Assembly (NCBI GenBank): GCA_017937765.1 | Contig: JAGBCY010000027.1 | Span: 1 to 64,000 of the forward strand | Direction of reading: 5' to 3' | Origin: Alistipes sp. | GTDB taxonomy: Bacteria > Bacteroidota > Bacteroidia > Bacteroidales > Rikenellaceae | Length of the DNA stretch: 64,000 bases | Shown here: in pieces, positions 42,181 through 50,658 of the stretch | How positions within the stretch are numbered: position 1 is the first letter of the stretch | Layout: the number at the start of each line of letters is the position of its first letter | Translations under genes and position numbers: made by a program | Notes under the pieces: model-generated | Databases searched by the model: none | The model's input: the letters and a program-made list of their open reading frames with translations, nothing else | Told to the model about the DNA's origin: nothing

Positions 42181-42855
42181 ATGTCACCCTTTCGAACACA
42201 CAATATGACACCTCCCGTGGTAATGAACCTGATGATTGCAAATGCGGTTGTCTTTCTTGCTACGGAGCTGCTCGATTTTAATATGGTGCAGTTTGCACTC
42301 TTTAATGTCGACCTTCGCCACCTGGAGCCCGATGCTACGCTTTTCCGCATCTGGCAACCCGTGACCTATATGTTTATGCACGGCGGCTTCTCGCACCTAT
42401 TCTTTAATATGTTCTCGCTCTGGATGTTCGGACGCACGCTGGAGTATGAGATGGGCTGGAAGCGATTCCTTACCTACTATATGGTCTGCGGTGTTGGTGC
42501 TGCGCTGTTCCAGATGGGCATCGCGCAGATCGACTTGGCACAGATGGAGGTGGGCTCACCCGCGTGGTATGCCTATATGTCGACCCCTACGGTGGGTGCC
42601 TCGGGAGCCATCTTTGGTCTGTTGTTGGCCTTCGGTATGCTGCATCCCAATGCCATAATATCGCTAATCTTCCCGCCTATTGCTATGAAGGCTAAATGGT
42701 TCGTGATTGTCTATGGTGCTCTGGAGCTTATGCTCGGCGTATCGGGCACGATGGATAACGTGGCGCACTTTGCTCACCTCGGAGGTATGTTTTGGGGATG
42801 GCTGTTGTTGCTCTGGTGGAAACACCGCGACAGAAACCGCATTTACTACTACTAA
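42181..42855 (+). CDS. Rhomboid-family intramembrane serine protease
   Basis: A 224-aa polytopic membrane protein with about six helices. The catalytic Ser is in GASGAIFGLL (about S141), the partner His in HFAHLGGMFWG near residue 199, and the family motif HGGFSHLFFNMFSLWMFG occupies residues about 62-79. Rhomboids cut transmembrane substrates within the inner membrane. The substrate is unknown. It lies 55 nt after mutL and 70 nt before an EEP-fold membrane protein; both appear to be in the same transcript. Confidence 0.94.
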   Translation: MSPFRTHNMTPPVVMNLMIANAVVFLATELLDFNMVQFALFNVDLRHLEPDATLFRIWQPVTYMFMHGGFSHLFFNMFSLWMFGRTLEYEMGWKRFLTYYMVCGVGAALFQMGIAQIDLAQMEVGSPAWYAYMSTPTVGASGAIFGLLLAFGMLHPNAIISLIFPPIAMKAKWFVIVYGALELMLGVSGTMDNVAHFAHLGGMFWGWLLLLWWKHRDRNRIYYY

Positions 42856-42925
42856 CAATACACAAACTTTAAGGACACTACAATTATTAACCGAGCACCT
42901 CGGTGTTCACAAAACCCTCTACGCT

Positions 42926-44101
42926 ATGTCTAAGAAACACGAGACCTACAACAACGAACCCTTTGGGAAACCACGACATAGAGAGAAACGAACGTTCCTC
43001 GGCGTGCTATTCGTCATCGTGCTGCTTGCCGTCACGATGTCATTCTCGATAGCCCTCGTCATTGCATACCTAACACCCTACGTGTCGCCCTCGACCTTCG
43101 GGCCGCTGACCATCGTGGGTATCTTCGCACCTATATTATACCTGTGCGTCTTGGTGTGTATGTTGCTATGGCTGGTCACTGGCCGCTGGAAGACTGCGGG
43201 CATCGTGGCAATACTACTCATCCCCGGACTCTTCCGCATATCTGACTTCTATAACGTTGCCTTCAACCGCGAGGTGGAGGCAAAGCCCGAGCGTCAGTCG
43301 TTCACGCTCGTTACGTATAACGTCCGCGGCTTCTTCGACGATAGCTCGCAGAACTCGGTGTCGGGCATTGTCGATTATTTCAACCAGATGGAGAATTACG
43401 ACATTGTCTGCTTCCAGGAGTTCACGCGCGATGCTCGCGGCGTGGAGCGTCTCGATTCGCTATTCGATGCTCGCGAGCTTAGCTATAAGGCTGATGCTGT
43501 GGAGTTTGGTGAAGTTGTATTACGTACTTACAGCCGCTATCCTATCCTCAACAGCGGTGACATCTCGGGTGAGGGCCGTGGTACGTCACAGTGGCTCGAT
43601 ATTATGATTCGCCGCGATCTGCGCAGTGCTACCGACACGTTGCGTATCTTTAACAACCACCTCCACACGATGAGTATCTCGCCCGGCGATAGCGAGGATA
43701 TATCGCGTGGAAAGATCCTTCAGGATGGCGAGCGTATGCTTAGCATCGTCGAGCGTATTGCAGATAACTCGACGATACGTGTCGACCACGTAGATACGTT
43801 ACGTATGGTTATGGATGCAACGCCCTATAAGCATATTGTCTGCGGTGACTTCAATGACACGCCTATGTCGTATGTCTATGGCGAGCTTATAGAGGGTAGA
43901 AAGGATGCCTTCGTGGAGTCGGGTAAGGGCTTCGGCTTTACGTTCCGTCCGATGTACGGTACGTTGCGTATCGACTATGTGCTCTACTCCGAGGGTATCG
44001 AGGCTCTTAAGTACGTTGCCGACGAGAGTGCCGAGTACTCCGACCATCTACCCGTGGCCGTGACTATGAAGGTCGAGAGCAATATCGAGATCGTTCAGTA
44101 G
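42926..44101 (+). CDS. Membrane-anchored endonuclease/exonuclease/phosphatase-family protein
   Basis: A 391-aa protein; the start chosen gives MSKKHETYNNEPFGK, since the longer frame runs into the rhomboid gene. Three hydrophobic helices (about 25-50, 60-84, 90-105) precede an EEP (DNase I-like) domain with TLVTYNVRGFF, IVCFQEF (catalytic Glu), IVCGDFNDTP and SDHLPVAV. Metal and catalytic residues are all present. Related proteins include phosphodiesterases and sphingomyelinase- or nuclease-like enzymes; the domain probably faces the periplasm, and its substrate is unknown. Confidence 0.87.
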   Translation: MSKKHETYNNEPFGKPRHREKRTFLGVLFVIVLLAVTMSFSIALVIAYLTPYVSPSTFGPLTIVGIFAPILYLCVLVCMLLWLVTGRWKTAGIVAILLIPGLFRISDFYNVAFNREVEAKPERQSFTLVTYNVRGFFDDSSQNSVSGIVDYFNQMENYDIVCFQEFTRDARGVERLDSLFDARELSYKADAVEFGEVVLRTYSRYPILNSGDISGEGRGTSQWLDIMIRRDLRSATDTLRIFNNHLHTMSISPGDSEDISRGKILQDGERMLSIVERIADNSTIRVDHVDTLRMVMDATPYKHIVCGDFNDTPMSYVYGELIEGRKDAFVESGKGFGFTFRPMYGTLRIDYVLYSEGIEALKYVADESAEYSDHLPVAVTMKVESNIEIVQ

Positions 44102-44225
44102 TCTGGATTGAGCTCAGTGTTTGCAGATGTTGTTTGGTGCCGTTAGTGCCTCGTGGGCAAAGTCTGCTCTGCGAGTGAAGAAATGGCCCCGTGAGTTGAA
44201 ATCGAGTGGAAAAATTGAGATTATT

Positions 44226-44256
44226 TTTGCAAAATAGAATATTATTCTTACCTTTG
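44226..44256 (+). promoter_or_regulatory. Promoter of rpmI-rplT
   Basis: TTTG (44226-44229), a 19-nt spacer and TACCTTTG (44249-44256) match the consensus exactly, 34 nt before the rpmI start. The preceding 120 nt after the EEP gene hold no recognisable gene. Confidence 0.88.
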
Positions 44257-44290
44257 CACGCTATTATTAACTAATTTAACTTTTGTAACA

Positions 44291-44485
44291 ATGCCAAAAA
44301 TGAAAACAAATGCCGCTGCAAAGAAGCGTTTTTCTTTCACCGGCACAGGTAAGATCAAGCGTAAGCACGCTTATCACAGTCACATCCTGACCAAAAAGAC
44401 TAACAAGCGTAAGCGTAACCTTTGCTACTCAGGTATCGTTTCACCAGCCGACGAGGCTAAGATCAAGCAGTTGCTCGTGAAGTAA
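44291..44485 (+). CDS. rpmI: 50S ribosomal protein L35
   Basis: A 64-aa basic protein with the family start [30 protein letters not shown] and RKRNLCYSG. It is a full-length L35, part of the large ribosomal subunit. It is paired with rplT, 118 nt downstream. Unlike the common infC-rpmI-rplT order, no infC lies directly upstream; instead a strong promoter begins here. Confidence 0.97.
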   Translation: MPKMKTNAAAKKRFSFTGTGKIKRKHAYHSHILTKKTNKRKRNLCYSGIVSPADEAKIKQLLVK

Positions 44486-44603
44486 TTCGCGTAGCGAGGC
44501 TAAAGAGTAAGCACATTAACAAATTTTTATTAATCGGAGCGCAGTAGCCCCAAAGAGTGGGAGAGAATCACACCGCTACCAGCTCTATCAAAAACTTTAA
44601 ACT

Positions 44604-44948
44604 ATGCCACGTTCAGTCAACGCTGTTGCGTCACGCGCAAGAAGAAAGAAGGTTTTGAAACTTGCCAAGGGTAACTTTGGTTCAAGGGGAAACGTATGGA
44701 CAGTTGCGAAAAATACTGTCGAGAAGGGTTTGCAGTTTGCCTATGCACACCGTCGTGAGAAGAAGAGAACATATCGTTCGTTGTGGATCGTTCGTATCAA
44801 CGCTGCGGTTCGTATGCACGGTATGACCTATTCTGAGTTTATCGGCAAGATGAATGTTAAGGGTATCGCCCTCAACCGTAAGGTTTTGGCTGACCTCGCC
44901 CTCAACGAGCCTAAGGCATTTGAGGCAATCGTTAATGCAGTTAAGTAG
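44604..44948 (+). CDS. rplT: 50S ribosomal protein L20
   Basis: A 114-aa protein of normal length, [25 protein letters not shown] ... [22 protein letters not shown], unmistakable L20. It binds 23S rRNA early in assembly and in other bacteria represses its own operon. The 118-nt gap after rpmI contains a possible stem (GTAGC / GCTAC arms around 44547-44579), but I cannot show an L20 site. A strong terminator follows. Confidence 0.97.
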   Translation: MPRSVNAVASRARRKKVLKLAKGNFGSRGNVWTVAKNTVEKGLQFAYAHRREKKRTYRSLWIVRINAAVRMHGMTYSEFIGKMNVKGIALNRKVLADLALNEPKAFEAIVNAVK

Positions 44949-44967
44949 TTTACCTATTAGATAGGAG

Positions 44968-45001
44968 AGAGCTGGTTCCATTGGGACTGGCTCTTTTTTT
45001 T
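44968..45001 (+). terminator. Intrinsic terminator of rpmI-rplT
   Basis: AGAGCTGGTTCC (44968-44979) and GGGACTGGCTCT (44983-44994) form a 12-bp stem with three G-U pairs and loop ATT, followed by a run of eight T. A classic Rho-independent terminator. Confidence 0.92.
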
Positions 45002-45053
45002 GTTGGTGTGGGACGGTAGTGTGCGGTTGTGGGAATGTGAGGAATTTAAGGAA

Positions 45054-45112
45054 TTAAGGGAGTTTAAGGAGACGCGGTCTTGAAACACGCGAACATCCCT
45101 AAACTCCCTTAA
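45054..45112. repeat. Imperfect inverted repeat with TTAAGGGAGTTTAAGG arms
   Basis: TTAAGGGAGTTTAAGG (45054-45069) pairs with CCTAAACTCCCTTAA (45098-45112) apart from one bulged base; the loop contains CGCG on both sides. The left arm continues leftwards as further GGAATTTAA-type units (45040-45057), so it looks like a repeat array folded back on itself. It lies between the rplT terminator and the 3' end of the convergent unknown gene. Confidence 0.65.
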
Positions 45113-45153
45113 CTCATTAGCCTTATTAAACTCTCTACTGACTACTAATTAGC

Positions 45154-45729
45154 TTAGCTCACCACCTCGGCGTTGACCTTCACGTAGTTGTAGCCCAGGC
45201 GGCGGAGCGATACCGCAACACCCGCCTCGAACATCACCTTTGTGGTGCGTGCAAATACGTGAAATGCCATAACACTCTGAGCCTCAACTTGCTCCTTGCG
45301 GATTAGTGATAGAGCGCGCTCGGCTGTCGAGCGGATGAGGTCCTCGAGCTCCTCGGCATCCTTCGAGCCGAGAGGCATAGCGAGGAGTACCTCGGTGATG
45401 TACTCGTCCATACAATCGAAGCCGCGGGGCTCGGTGAACATCTTGTGGAAATCCTCCGTGTCGGCATATCGCTTCCACTCCTTATCCCAGAGCACTGCGG
45501 CAGCCATACCTTCGTACATCGCCCACGCTATCGCCACAAGCGGATATTTGCCAATCTCGGGCACGGCATCGGCCATATATGACGGTGCCGAGGTGCGCCA
45601 CTTCTCGTTTAGCTCCTCAACCTCCAAGAGGCGGCCATCAAGAGCCTTCTTCTCGGTGAGGTGCTTGGTGAGGGCATCGCGCAGCCCCTCTTCGTATTTG
45701 TTTAGTAATTCGTGTTGCTGTTCTGTCAT
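45154..45729 (-). CDS. Helical cytoplasmic protein of unknown function
   Basis: A 191-aa, mainly alpha-helical, acidic protein with no signal peptide or membrane helix. I recognise no family. Distinct segments include MTEQQHELLNKYEEGLRDALTKH (heptad-like), a central PLVAIAWAMYEGMAAAVLWDKEW and VMAFHVFARTTKVMFEAGVAVSLRRLGY. Codon use matches the neighbouring genes, and the frame is uninterrupted, so it is likely real. It follows the flavin reductase and RNase HI genes on the same strand but is separated from them by about 180 nt with tandem repeats. Confidence 0.7.
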   Translation of the reverse strand: MTEQQHELLNKYEEGLRDALTKHLTEKKALDGRLLEVEELNEKWRTSAPSYMADAVPEIGKYPLVAIAWAMYEGMAAAVLWDKEWKRYADTEDFHKMFTEPRGFDCMDEYITEVLLAMPLGSKDAEELEDLIRSTAERALSLIRKEQVEAQSVMAFHVFARTTKVMFEAGVAVSLRRLGYNYVKVNAEVVS

Positions 45730-45797
45730 AAGCCTTCGACTAATATAATTAATTAGTGATTAGTAATCGTAATCTTCTTTAATTCTATCCCTTAATT

Positions 45798-45880
45798 CTC
45801 AACGCCCAATTCTCAATTCTCACCTCTCGACGCCCAATTCTCAATTCTCACCTCTCGACGCTCAATTCTCACTTCTCGAC
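45798..45880. repeat. 28-bp tandem repeat, three copies
   Basis: Units begin at 45798, 45826 and 45854. The first two differ at one base (CTCAACG against CTCGACG), then share CCCAATTCTCAATTCTCACCT; the third is diverged and slightly shortened. AATTCTC submotifs also occur within each unit. It lies between the flavin reductase stop and the start of the downstream gene. Confidence 0.85.
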
Positions 45881-45911
45881 TTCCTCCTCCTGATTCCTAA
45901 TCTCTTACCTA

Positions 45912-46499
45912 TTATTTACGTCTTTTTGTTGTCTTCTTTCGTACCGACCAGCCGAAGTGGCCGATGAGCTTGCCGAGCGTGTAGTACTCGCCGTGGGAGT
46001 AGACTATCGGCGCAGCCTTATCGAGGTGGAACTTCCCGGTCTCGGGGTCGATATATCGCTCGTCTGCCTCGATGCCCACCACGCGTGCTATGAACATATC
46101 GTGCGTACCGAGCTCCAGCACCTGTTCCACGCAGCAGCAAATCGAGAGTGGCGACTCGGCGACGATGGGCGCAGAGATATGGCTCGTGGCCATTGGCGTA
46201 AGGCCTGTGGCCTCCCACTTATTGACGTCGCGACCCGACTTCACGCCACACCAATCCGTGGCGCGCGCCATAGCCTCGGTGGTGAGGTTTATGGCAAACT
46301 CACCCGTGCGGCGAATGATATCGTAGGAGTGGCGCGACTTACGCACTGATATATAGCACATTGGCGGCTCGGTGCATATCGTCCCTGTCCAAGCTACGGT
46401 AAGGAGGTTGTACTCCTCCTCGGTGGCACCCACGCTCACCAGCACGGCGGGCAACGGGTATATCAGCGTGCCGGGCTTCCAGCTCTGTTTAGTACTCAT
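45912..46499 (-). CDS. Flavin reductase-family protein
   Basis: A 195-aa FMN-binding split-barrel protein. Family features are GTLIYPLPAVLVSVGATEEEYNLLTVAWTGTICTEPPMCYISVRKSRHSYDII and GEFAINLTTEAMARATDWCGVKSGRDVNKW, which hold the flavin. Residues about 130-170 (ELGTHDMFIARVVGIEADERYI) also fit. The tail is basic (KKTTKRRK). Such proteins reduce free flavin with NAD(P)H or act as small FMN oxidoreductases. It lies 21 nt from rnhA and is probably co-transcribed with it. Confidence 0.9.
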   Translation of the reverse strand: MSTKQSWKPGTLIYPLPAVLVSVGATEEEYNLLTVAWTGTICTEPPMCYISVRKSRHSYDIIRRTGEFAINLTTEAMARATDWCGVKSGRDVNKWEATGLTPMATSHISAPIVAESPLSICCCVEQVLELGTHDMFIARVVGIEADERYIDPETGKFHLDKAAPIVYSHGEYYTLGKLIGHFGWSVRKKTTKRRK

Positions 46500-46520
46500 A
46501 ACGCTTTGGTGGTGTTAAGG

Positions 46521-46976
46521 TTAGTTGCCGTCGTAGCCGACGTCCTCGAGTAGTTTTGGACTCAGTGCCGCAGCCACGGCCAGCTCGTCGCAACGGTTGT
46601 TTTCGACCGTCGAGGCGTGGCCCTTGACCCATATGAAACGGACGTTATGGCGGCGATAGACGCGCAAGAAGCGCATCCACAGATCGGGGTTTTTCTTCCC
46701 AGCGAAGCCCTTGCGCTCCCAGCCAAACAGCCAGCGTTGGTTGACCGCCTCGATTACATACTTCGAGTCGGAGTATAGCGTGACGTTCGACCCCTCGAAT
46801 TTGAGGGCCTCGAGTGCGACGCACACGGCAAGCAGCTCCATACGATTGTTCGTGGTGAGACGATATCCCGCCGACAGCTCCTTGCGATGCGGTCCTGAGA
46901 GGAGCACGACGCCATAGCCCCCGGGTCCGGGGTTGCCACGTGCCGAGCCATCGGTGTATATCGTTATATCTGCCAT
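46521..46976 (-). CDS. rnhA: Ribonuclease HI
   Basis: A 151-aa protein with all four carboxylates of RNase HI: Asp in IYTDGSARGNPGPGGYG, Glu in NNRMELLAV, Asp in YSDSKYV and Asp in NNRCDELA, plus the His of WVKGHAS. It degrades RNA in RNA-DNA hybrids such as Okazaki primers and R-loops. There is no N-terminal hybrid-binding domain. It is the first gene of a short minus-strand group with the flavin reductase. Confidence 0.96.
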   Translation of the reverse strand: MADITIYTDGSARGNPGPGGYGVVLLSGPHRKELSAGYRLTTNNRMELLAVCVALEALKFEGSNVTLYSDSKYVIEAVNQRWLFGWERKGFAGKKNPDLWMRFLRVYRRHNVRFIWVKGHASTVENNRCDELAVAAALSPKLLEDVGYDGN

Positions 46977-47035
46977 CTGCTTTTATGCGGGTATCAGTTA
47001 GCGTGCCGTAGCTATGTCGAGCTACGTCGTGGAGT

Positions 47036-47126
47036 AAAGGAAAAGCGGCCACGGGCAGGCGTGCGGGAACTTGGGTATGTGAAAACGAGAAAAACCGTAG
47101 TGGCTTGTCCCGTGGCCGTATCCTTT
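47036..47126 (-). terminator. Long inverted repeat downstream of valS
   Basis: CGGCCACGGG (47046-47055) and CCCGTGGCCG (47109-47118) form a 10-bp GC-rich stem, extended outside by AAAGGA (47036-47041) and TCCTTT (47121-47126), with a 53-nt loop. It lies just 3' of valS and probably stops that transcript before rnhA, although the T-run is short. A second small hairpin (GTAGCT / AGCTAC, 47008-47025) follows. Confidence 0.6.
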
Positions 47127-47151
47127 GGGAGTTGTTGTTTCTATGTTGCTA

Positions 47152-49776
47152 TTAGCTGAGTGCCTCGATCTGAGCCTTGAGTGCTGCAATCTTTGCCTCG
47201 GCATCGGCCTGTTTAGCGCGCTCGTTAGCAACCACCTTCTCGGGTGCCGACTGCACGAAACGCTCGTTCGAGAGTTTCTTCATTACCGATGCCAAGAAGC
47301 CCTCGATATACTCAAGGTCGGCGCGGAGCTTCTCGAGCTCGGCCTCCTTGTCGATCGAACCCTCCATAGGCACAAAGTACTGCGTAGTCTTTACGATGAA
47401 GGCTGCAGCAGTGGGGTCCTTCGCCGTGGTGGTCGTCACCTCCTTGAGGTTGCCCATCTTGGTAATAACGGCCTCGAACTCCGTGGGGTAGTTATCATCG
47501 GCAATGTAGCGTAATGATAGTGCCTCTTTCTGCGCAATGTTCTTCTGCTTGCGGATGTTACGTATAGCGGTGATTACCTCCTCGGCAAGTGCAAAGCGTG
47601 CGATAATCTGCTCGTCGGCCTTACGCTCGGCCTTAGGCTCCGCAGCGATAGTGATCGAGCATACGTCCGTCTCGGGCTTCAAATCCTGCCAGATCTCCTC
47701 CGTGACGAATGGCATAAACGGATGCAACAGACGCAGGAGCTGGTCGAAGTAGTGCTTCGTGCGAGCGATGGTCTCGGCGTCGATAGGCATCTGGTATGCT
47801 GGCTTTACCATCTCGAGATACCAGCCGCTGAAGTCGTCCCAGAAGAGACGATAGAGCTCGGTGAAGGCCTCCGAGATACGGTACTGCTCCATATCGTGGT
47901 TGATGCGCTCGATACGCTCGAGCATAACCTCGTCGAACCACGCGATGGCCTGCTTTGCTGCTGCGGGCTGAGCGATGGTAGTGTCCACCTCCCACATATT
48001 CACGAGGCGGTAGGCGTTCCAAATCTTATTGCAGAAGTTACGTCCCTGCTCGCAGAGAGCCTCGTCGAACATAACATCGTTACCGGCTGAGGTAGACATA
48101 AGCATAGCCACGCGCATACCGTCGGCACCATACTTAGCGATGAGGTCGAGCGGGTCGGGCGAGTTGCCGAGCTGCTTAGACATCTTACGTCCGAGCTTGT
48201 CGCGCACGATACCGGTGAAGTAGACGTTCTTGAAGGGACGCTCGCTGCGCCACTCGTAGCCCGCCATAATCATACGTGCCACCCAGAAGAAGATGATATC
48301 GGGACCAGTGATAAGGTCGTTAGTGGGGTAGTAGTACTCGATCTCGGGGTTGTTGGGATAGCGGATGCCGTCGAATACCGAGATAGGCCACAACCACGAC
48401 GAGAACCACGTGTCGAGCACATCCTCGTCCTGACGAAGGTCGGCCATAGTGATTGCAGGGTCCTTCTCCTGAGCAAGACGCAGTGCCTCCTCGGCAGTCT
48501 CTGCCACAACGTAGCCACCCTTAGGCAGGTAGTACGCAGGGATGCGCTGGCCCCACCACAGCTGGCGCGAGATACACCAGTCCTTGATGTTCTCCATCCA
48601 GTGGCGGTATGTGTTCTTATACTTTGCGGGGACGAACGAGATGATATCCTCCATCACGGCCTTCGTTGCGGGCTTGGCAAGCTCCTCCATCGAGAGGAAC
48701 CACTGCATCGAGAGCTTAGGCTCGATGGCAACACCCGTACGCTCCGAGTAGCCCACGTTGTTGGTGTAGGGCTCGACCTTCTCCATAAGGCCGGCGTCGG
48801 TAAGGTCCTTCTCGATCTGCTTGCGGCAGTCGAAGCGGTCGACACCTACGTACAGGCCCACCTTGTCGTTGATGGTGCCATCGTCGTTGAAGATGTCGAT
48901 AGACTCCAAGCCGAACTTCTCACCGAGCATATAGTCGTTAACATCGTGTGCGGGCGTAACCTTCAGAGCACCGGTACCAAACTCGAGGTCGACATACTCG
49001 TCACGGATGACGGGGATTGAGCGGCCTACGAGCGGCACGATAACGCGAGCATCGGCTGCGAGGTGCTTGTAACGCTCGTCGTTGGGGTTCACGCAGAGAG
49101 CCGTATCGCCGAGGATGGTCTCGGGACGTGTTGTAGCAACGACGATGTAATCCTCCGAGCCCTCGAGCTTGTAGCGCAAGTAGTAGAGCTTGCCGTTCGA
49201 CTCCTTATATATAACCTCCTCGTCCGAGAGGGCTGTCTTTGCCGATGGATCCCAGTTAACCATACGCACGCCGCGGTAGATGCGACCCTTGCGGAATAGA
49301 TCGACAAATACCTTGATAACACCCTCGGTGCGAGCCTCGTCCATAGTAAAGCAGGTGCGCTCCCAGTCACACGAAGCACCGAGCTTACGCAACTGCTTGA
49401 GGATGATGCCGCCGTGCTTCTCCTTCCACTCCCAAGCGTGACGGAGGAACTCCTCACGTGTGAGGGTCGACTTGTCAATGCCCTCCTCCTTGAGCTTAGC
49501 CACAACCTTAGCCTCGGTAGCGATTGAGGCGTGGTCGGTGCCTGGCACCCAGCAAGCATTCTTACCCTGCATACGTGCGCGACGCATAAGCACATCCTGA
49601 AGTGTGTTGTTGAGCATATGACCCATATGCAACATACCCGTTACGTTTGGTGGCGGGATAACGATGCAATAGGGCTCTCGAGCATCGGGCTCCGAGTGGA
49701 ATAGGTTTTTCTCCATCCAGAAGTCGTACCACTTCTGTTCGATGTTTTCGGGTGAATACTTATCTGCTAACTGCAT
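47152..49776 (-). CDS. valS: Valyl-tRNA synthetase
   Basis: An 874-aa class I synthetase. The HIGH-type signature is [15 protein letters not shown] (H50-M-G-H53) and the KMSKS-type signature is [14 protein letters not shown] near residue 532. Between them lies the editing domain ([28 protein letters not shown]). The C-terminal anticodon-binding part is followed by the ValRS-specific coiled coil (about 805-874, [20 protein letters not shown]). It charges tRNA-Val. The gene is monocistronic, with a roughly 165-nt leader and a promoter in the AT-rich gap. I found no T-box in the leader. Confidence 0.97.
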   Translation of the reverse strand: MQLADKYSPENIEQKWYDFWMEKNLFHSEPDAREPYCIVIPPPNVTGMLHMGHMLNNTLQDVLMRRARMQGKNACWVPGTDHASIATEAKVVAKLKEEGIDKSTLTREEFLRHAWEWKEKHGGIILKQLRKLGASCDWERTCFTMDEARTEGVIKVFVDLFRKGRIYRGVRMVNWDPSAKTALSDEEVIYKESNGKLYYLRYKLEGSEDYIVVATTRPETILGDTALCVNPNDERYKHLAADARVIVPLVGRSIPVIRDEYVDLEFGTGALKVTPAHDVNDYMLGEKFGLESIDIFNDDGTINDKVGLYVGVDRFDCRKQIEKDLTDAGLMEKVEPYTNNVGYSERTGVAIEPKLSMQWFLSMEELAKPATKAVMEDIISFVPAKYKNTYRHWMENIKDWCISRQLWWGQRIPAYYLPKGGYVVAETAEEALRLAQEKDPAITMADLRQDEDVLDTWFSSWLWPISVFDGIRYPNNPEIEYYYPTNDLITGPDIIFFWVARMIMAGYEWRSERPFKNVYFTGIVRDKLGRKMSKQLGNSPDPLDLIAKYGADGMRVAMLMSTSAGNDVMFDEALCEQGRNFCNKIWNAYRLVNMWEVDTTIAQPAAAKQAIAWFDEVMLERIERINHDMEQYRISEAFTELYRLFWDDFSGWYLEMVKPAYQMPIDAETIARTKHYFDQLLRLLHPFMPFVTEEIWQDLKPETDVCSITIAAEPKAERKADEQIIARFALAEEVITAIRNIRKQKNIAQKEALSLRYIADDNYPTEFEAVITKMGNLKEVTTTTAKDPTAAAFIVKTTQYFVPMEGSIDKEAELEKLRADLEYIEGFLASVMKKLSNERFVQSAPEKVVANERAKQADAEAKIAALKAQIEALS

Positions 49777-49941
49777 AGTTTATAACGTTTTAGTTTTACT
49801 CGTTGGCTATTTGCTTGTTAATCCTTGCCGTTTGGTTTGGTGTTATCGACCTCTTGTTTTCCCTACCCTCGGCCTTGTGGTTATGGACTTATCCTCACGC
49901 CTCGAACAAGCACCGGCGTTGCGCACACGCGCATCAACGGA

Positions 49942-49949
49942 CAAAGATA
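49942..49949 (-). promoter_or_regulatory. Probable -7 box of valS
   Basis: The minus strand reads TATCTTTG, matching TAnnTTTG, about 165 nt before the valS start. The -33 element is poor (TTTC rather than TTTG). The next 160 nt of leader contain no obvious riboswitch. Confidence 0.6.
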
Positions 49950-50511
49950 ATAAAATTTTTTTAAAATACGAAAGTAATTCAATATTTATAGCGAGCAATG
50001 TGTAATTTGTGCAGAGCAATTCGTAATAGCTGTATCGAGGTCGGATGTGTGTGGCTTTGGGTGGGTGATATCGGCTATGGTGATGATGGTAAAATATTGC
50101 TAAATTTACTATGTTTATCCGTGTTGAATCACTCTGTTTATGTTCCAAATTAAGTGCAAAATTCTACTCTTGTAGGTAGGTTTGTTTATGTGTAATTATA
50201 AAATATATGTACTATAATCAGAACAATATAAAAATAGAGTAGTGCAATATTCGGATGGTACTCTTTGTCTGGTTATATAACTCTTGGGTGAGAAAATCTG
50301 TCAGCCTATATCAGTTGAATATGGTCATTATTTCCGTTGGATTATATGCTCGATGTGGCTGGTGTTGGTGGAAAGATATATCGTCGGATGCCGCCATTTT
50401 TTATATTCCATAATGCTCCTCGGGTGCTATTTAATTTCATCGCTGTTGGCGTTGTTGCCAATTGACGAAAATCTATTGCTGATGGGTATTTGGTAATTAG
50501 CACTCTTTTCT
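49950..50511. other. AT-rich gene-poor stretch between valS and the OPT transporter
   Basis: About 560 nt, clearly richer in A+T than the surrounding coding sequence, with no convincing gene. The longest frame with any character is a 70-codon plus-strand frame (50284-50496) encoding a hydrophobic peptide (MWLVLVERYIVG, FLYSIMLLGCYLISSLLALL). It lacks a promoter or familiar motif, so I leave it uncalled. The region may be a remnant of a lost or transferred gene. Confidence 0.5.
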
Positions 50512-50542
50512 TTTGCTAAATGCAAAATTTTGACTATCTTTG
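50512..50542 (+). promoter_or_regulatory. Promoter of the OPT transporter
   Basis: TTTG (50512-50515), a 19-nt spacer and TATCTTTG (50535-50542) match the consensus. The 5' leader is about 110 nt. Confidence 0.87.
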
Positions 50543-50576
50543 TGTGATTTACGCGCGCAGGCGTGAATTTTATATG

Positions 50577-50622
50577 TGCGCACGTGCGCAGGCTTAAGTC
50601 CTCAAGCGATAAGCGAGGCTTA
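50577..50622 (+). promoter_or_regulatory. Structured 5' leader of the OPT transporter
   Basis: The leader contains a perfect 14-nt palindrome TGCGCACGTGCGCA (50577-50590) and then a stem TAAGTCCTC / GAGGCTTA (50595-50603 with 50615-50622, one bulged T). Together they could form tandem hairpins in the mRNA or an operator in the DNA. No known riboswitch class is recognised. Confidence 0.45.
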
Positions 50623-50658
50623 TGAAATGAGCAAATTAATTAACTAAAACTATAAACT

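Noticed and set aside
42707..42925. Upstream extension of the EEP-family protein into the rhomboid gene
   Set aside because: The extra 73 codons overlap the rhomboid coding region out of frame and place the membrane helices far from the N-terminus; the ATG at 42926 gives a sensible start.
45798..45880. Possible CRISPR array
   Set aside because: The 28-bp units are directly abutting with no unique spacers, and no cas gene is present; this is a plain tandem repeat.
49777..49941. Possible T-box or amino-acid riboswitch in the valS leader
   Set aside because: No T-box core sequence or specifier stem with a Val codon is visible, and T-boxes are not typical of Bacteroidota.
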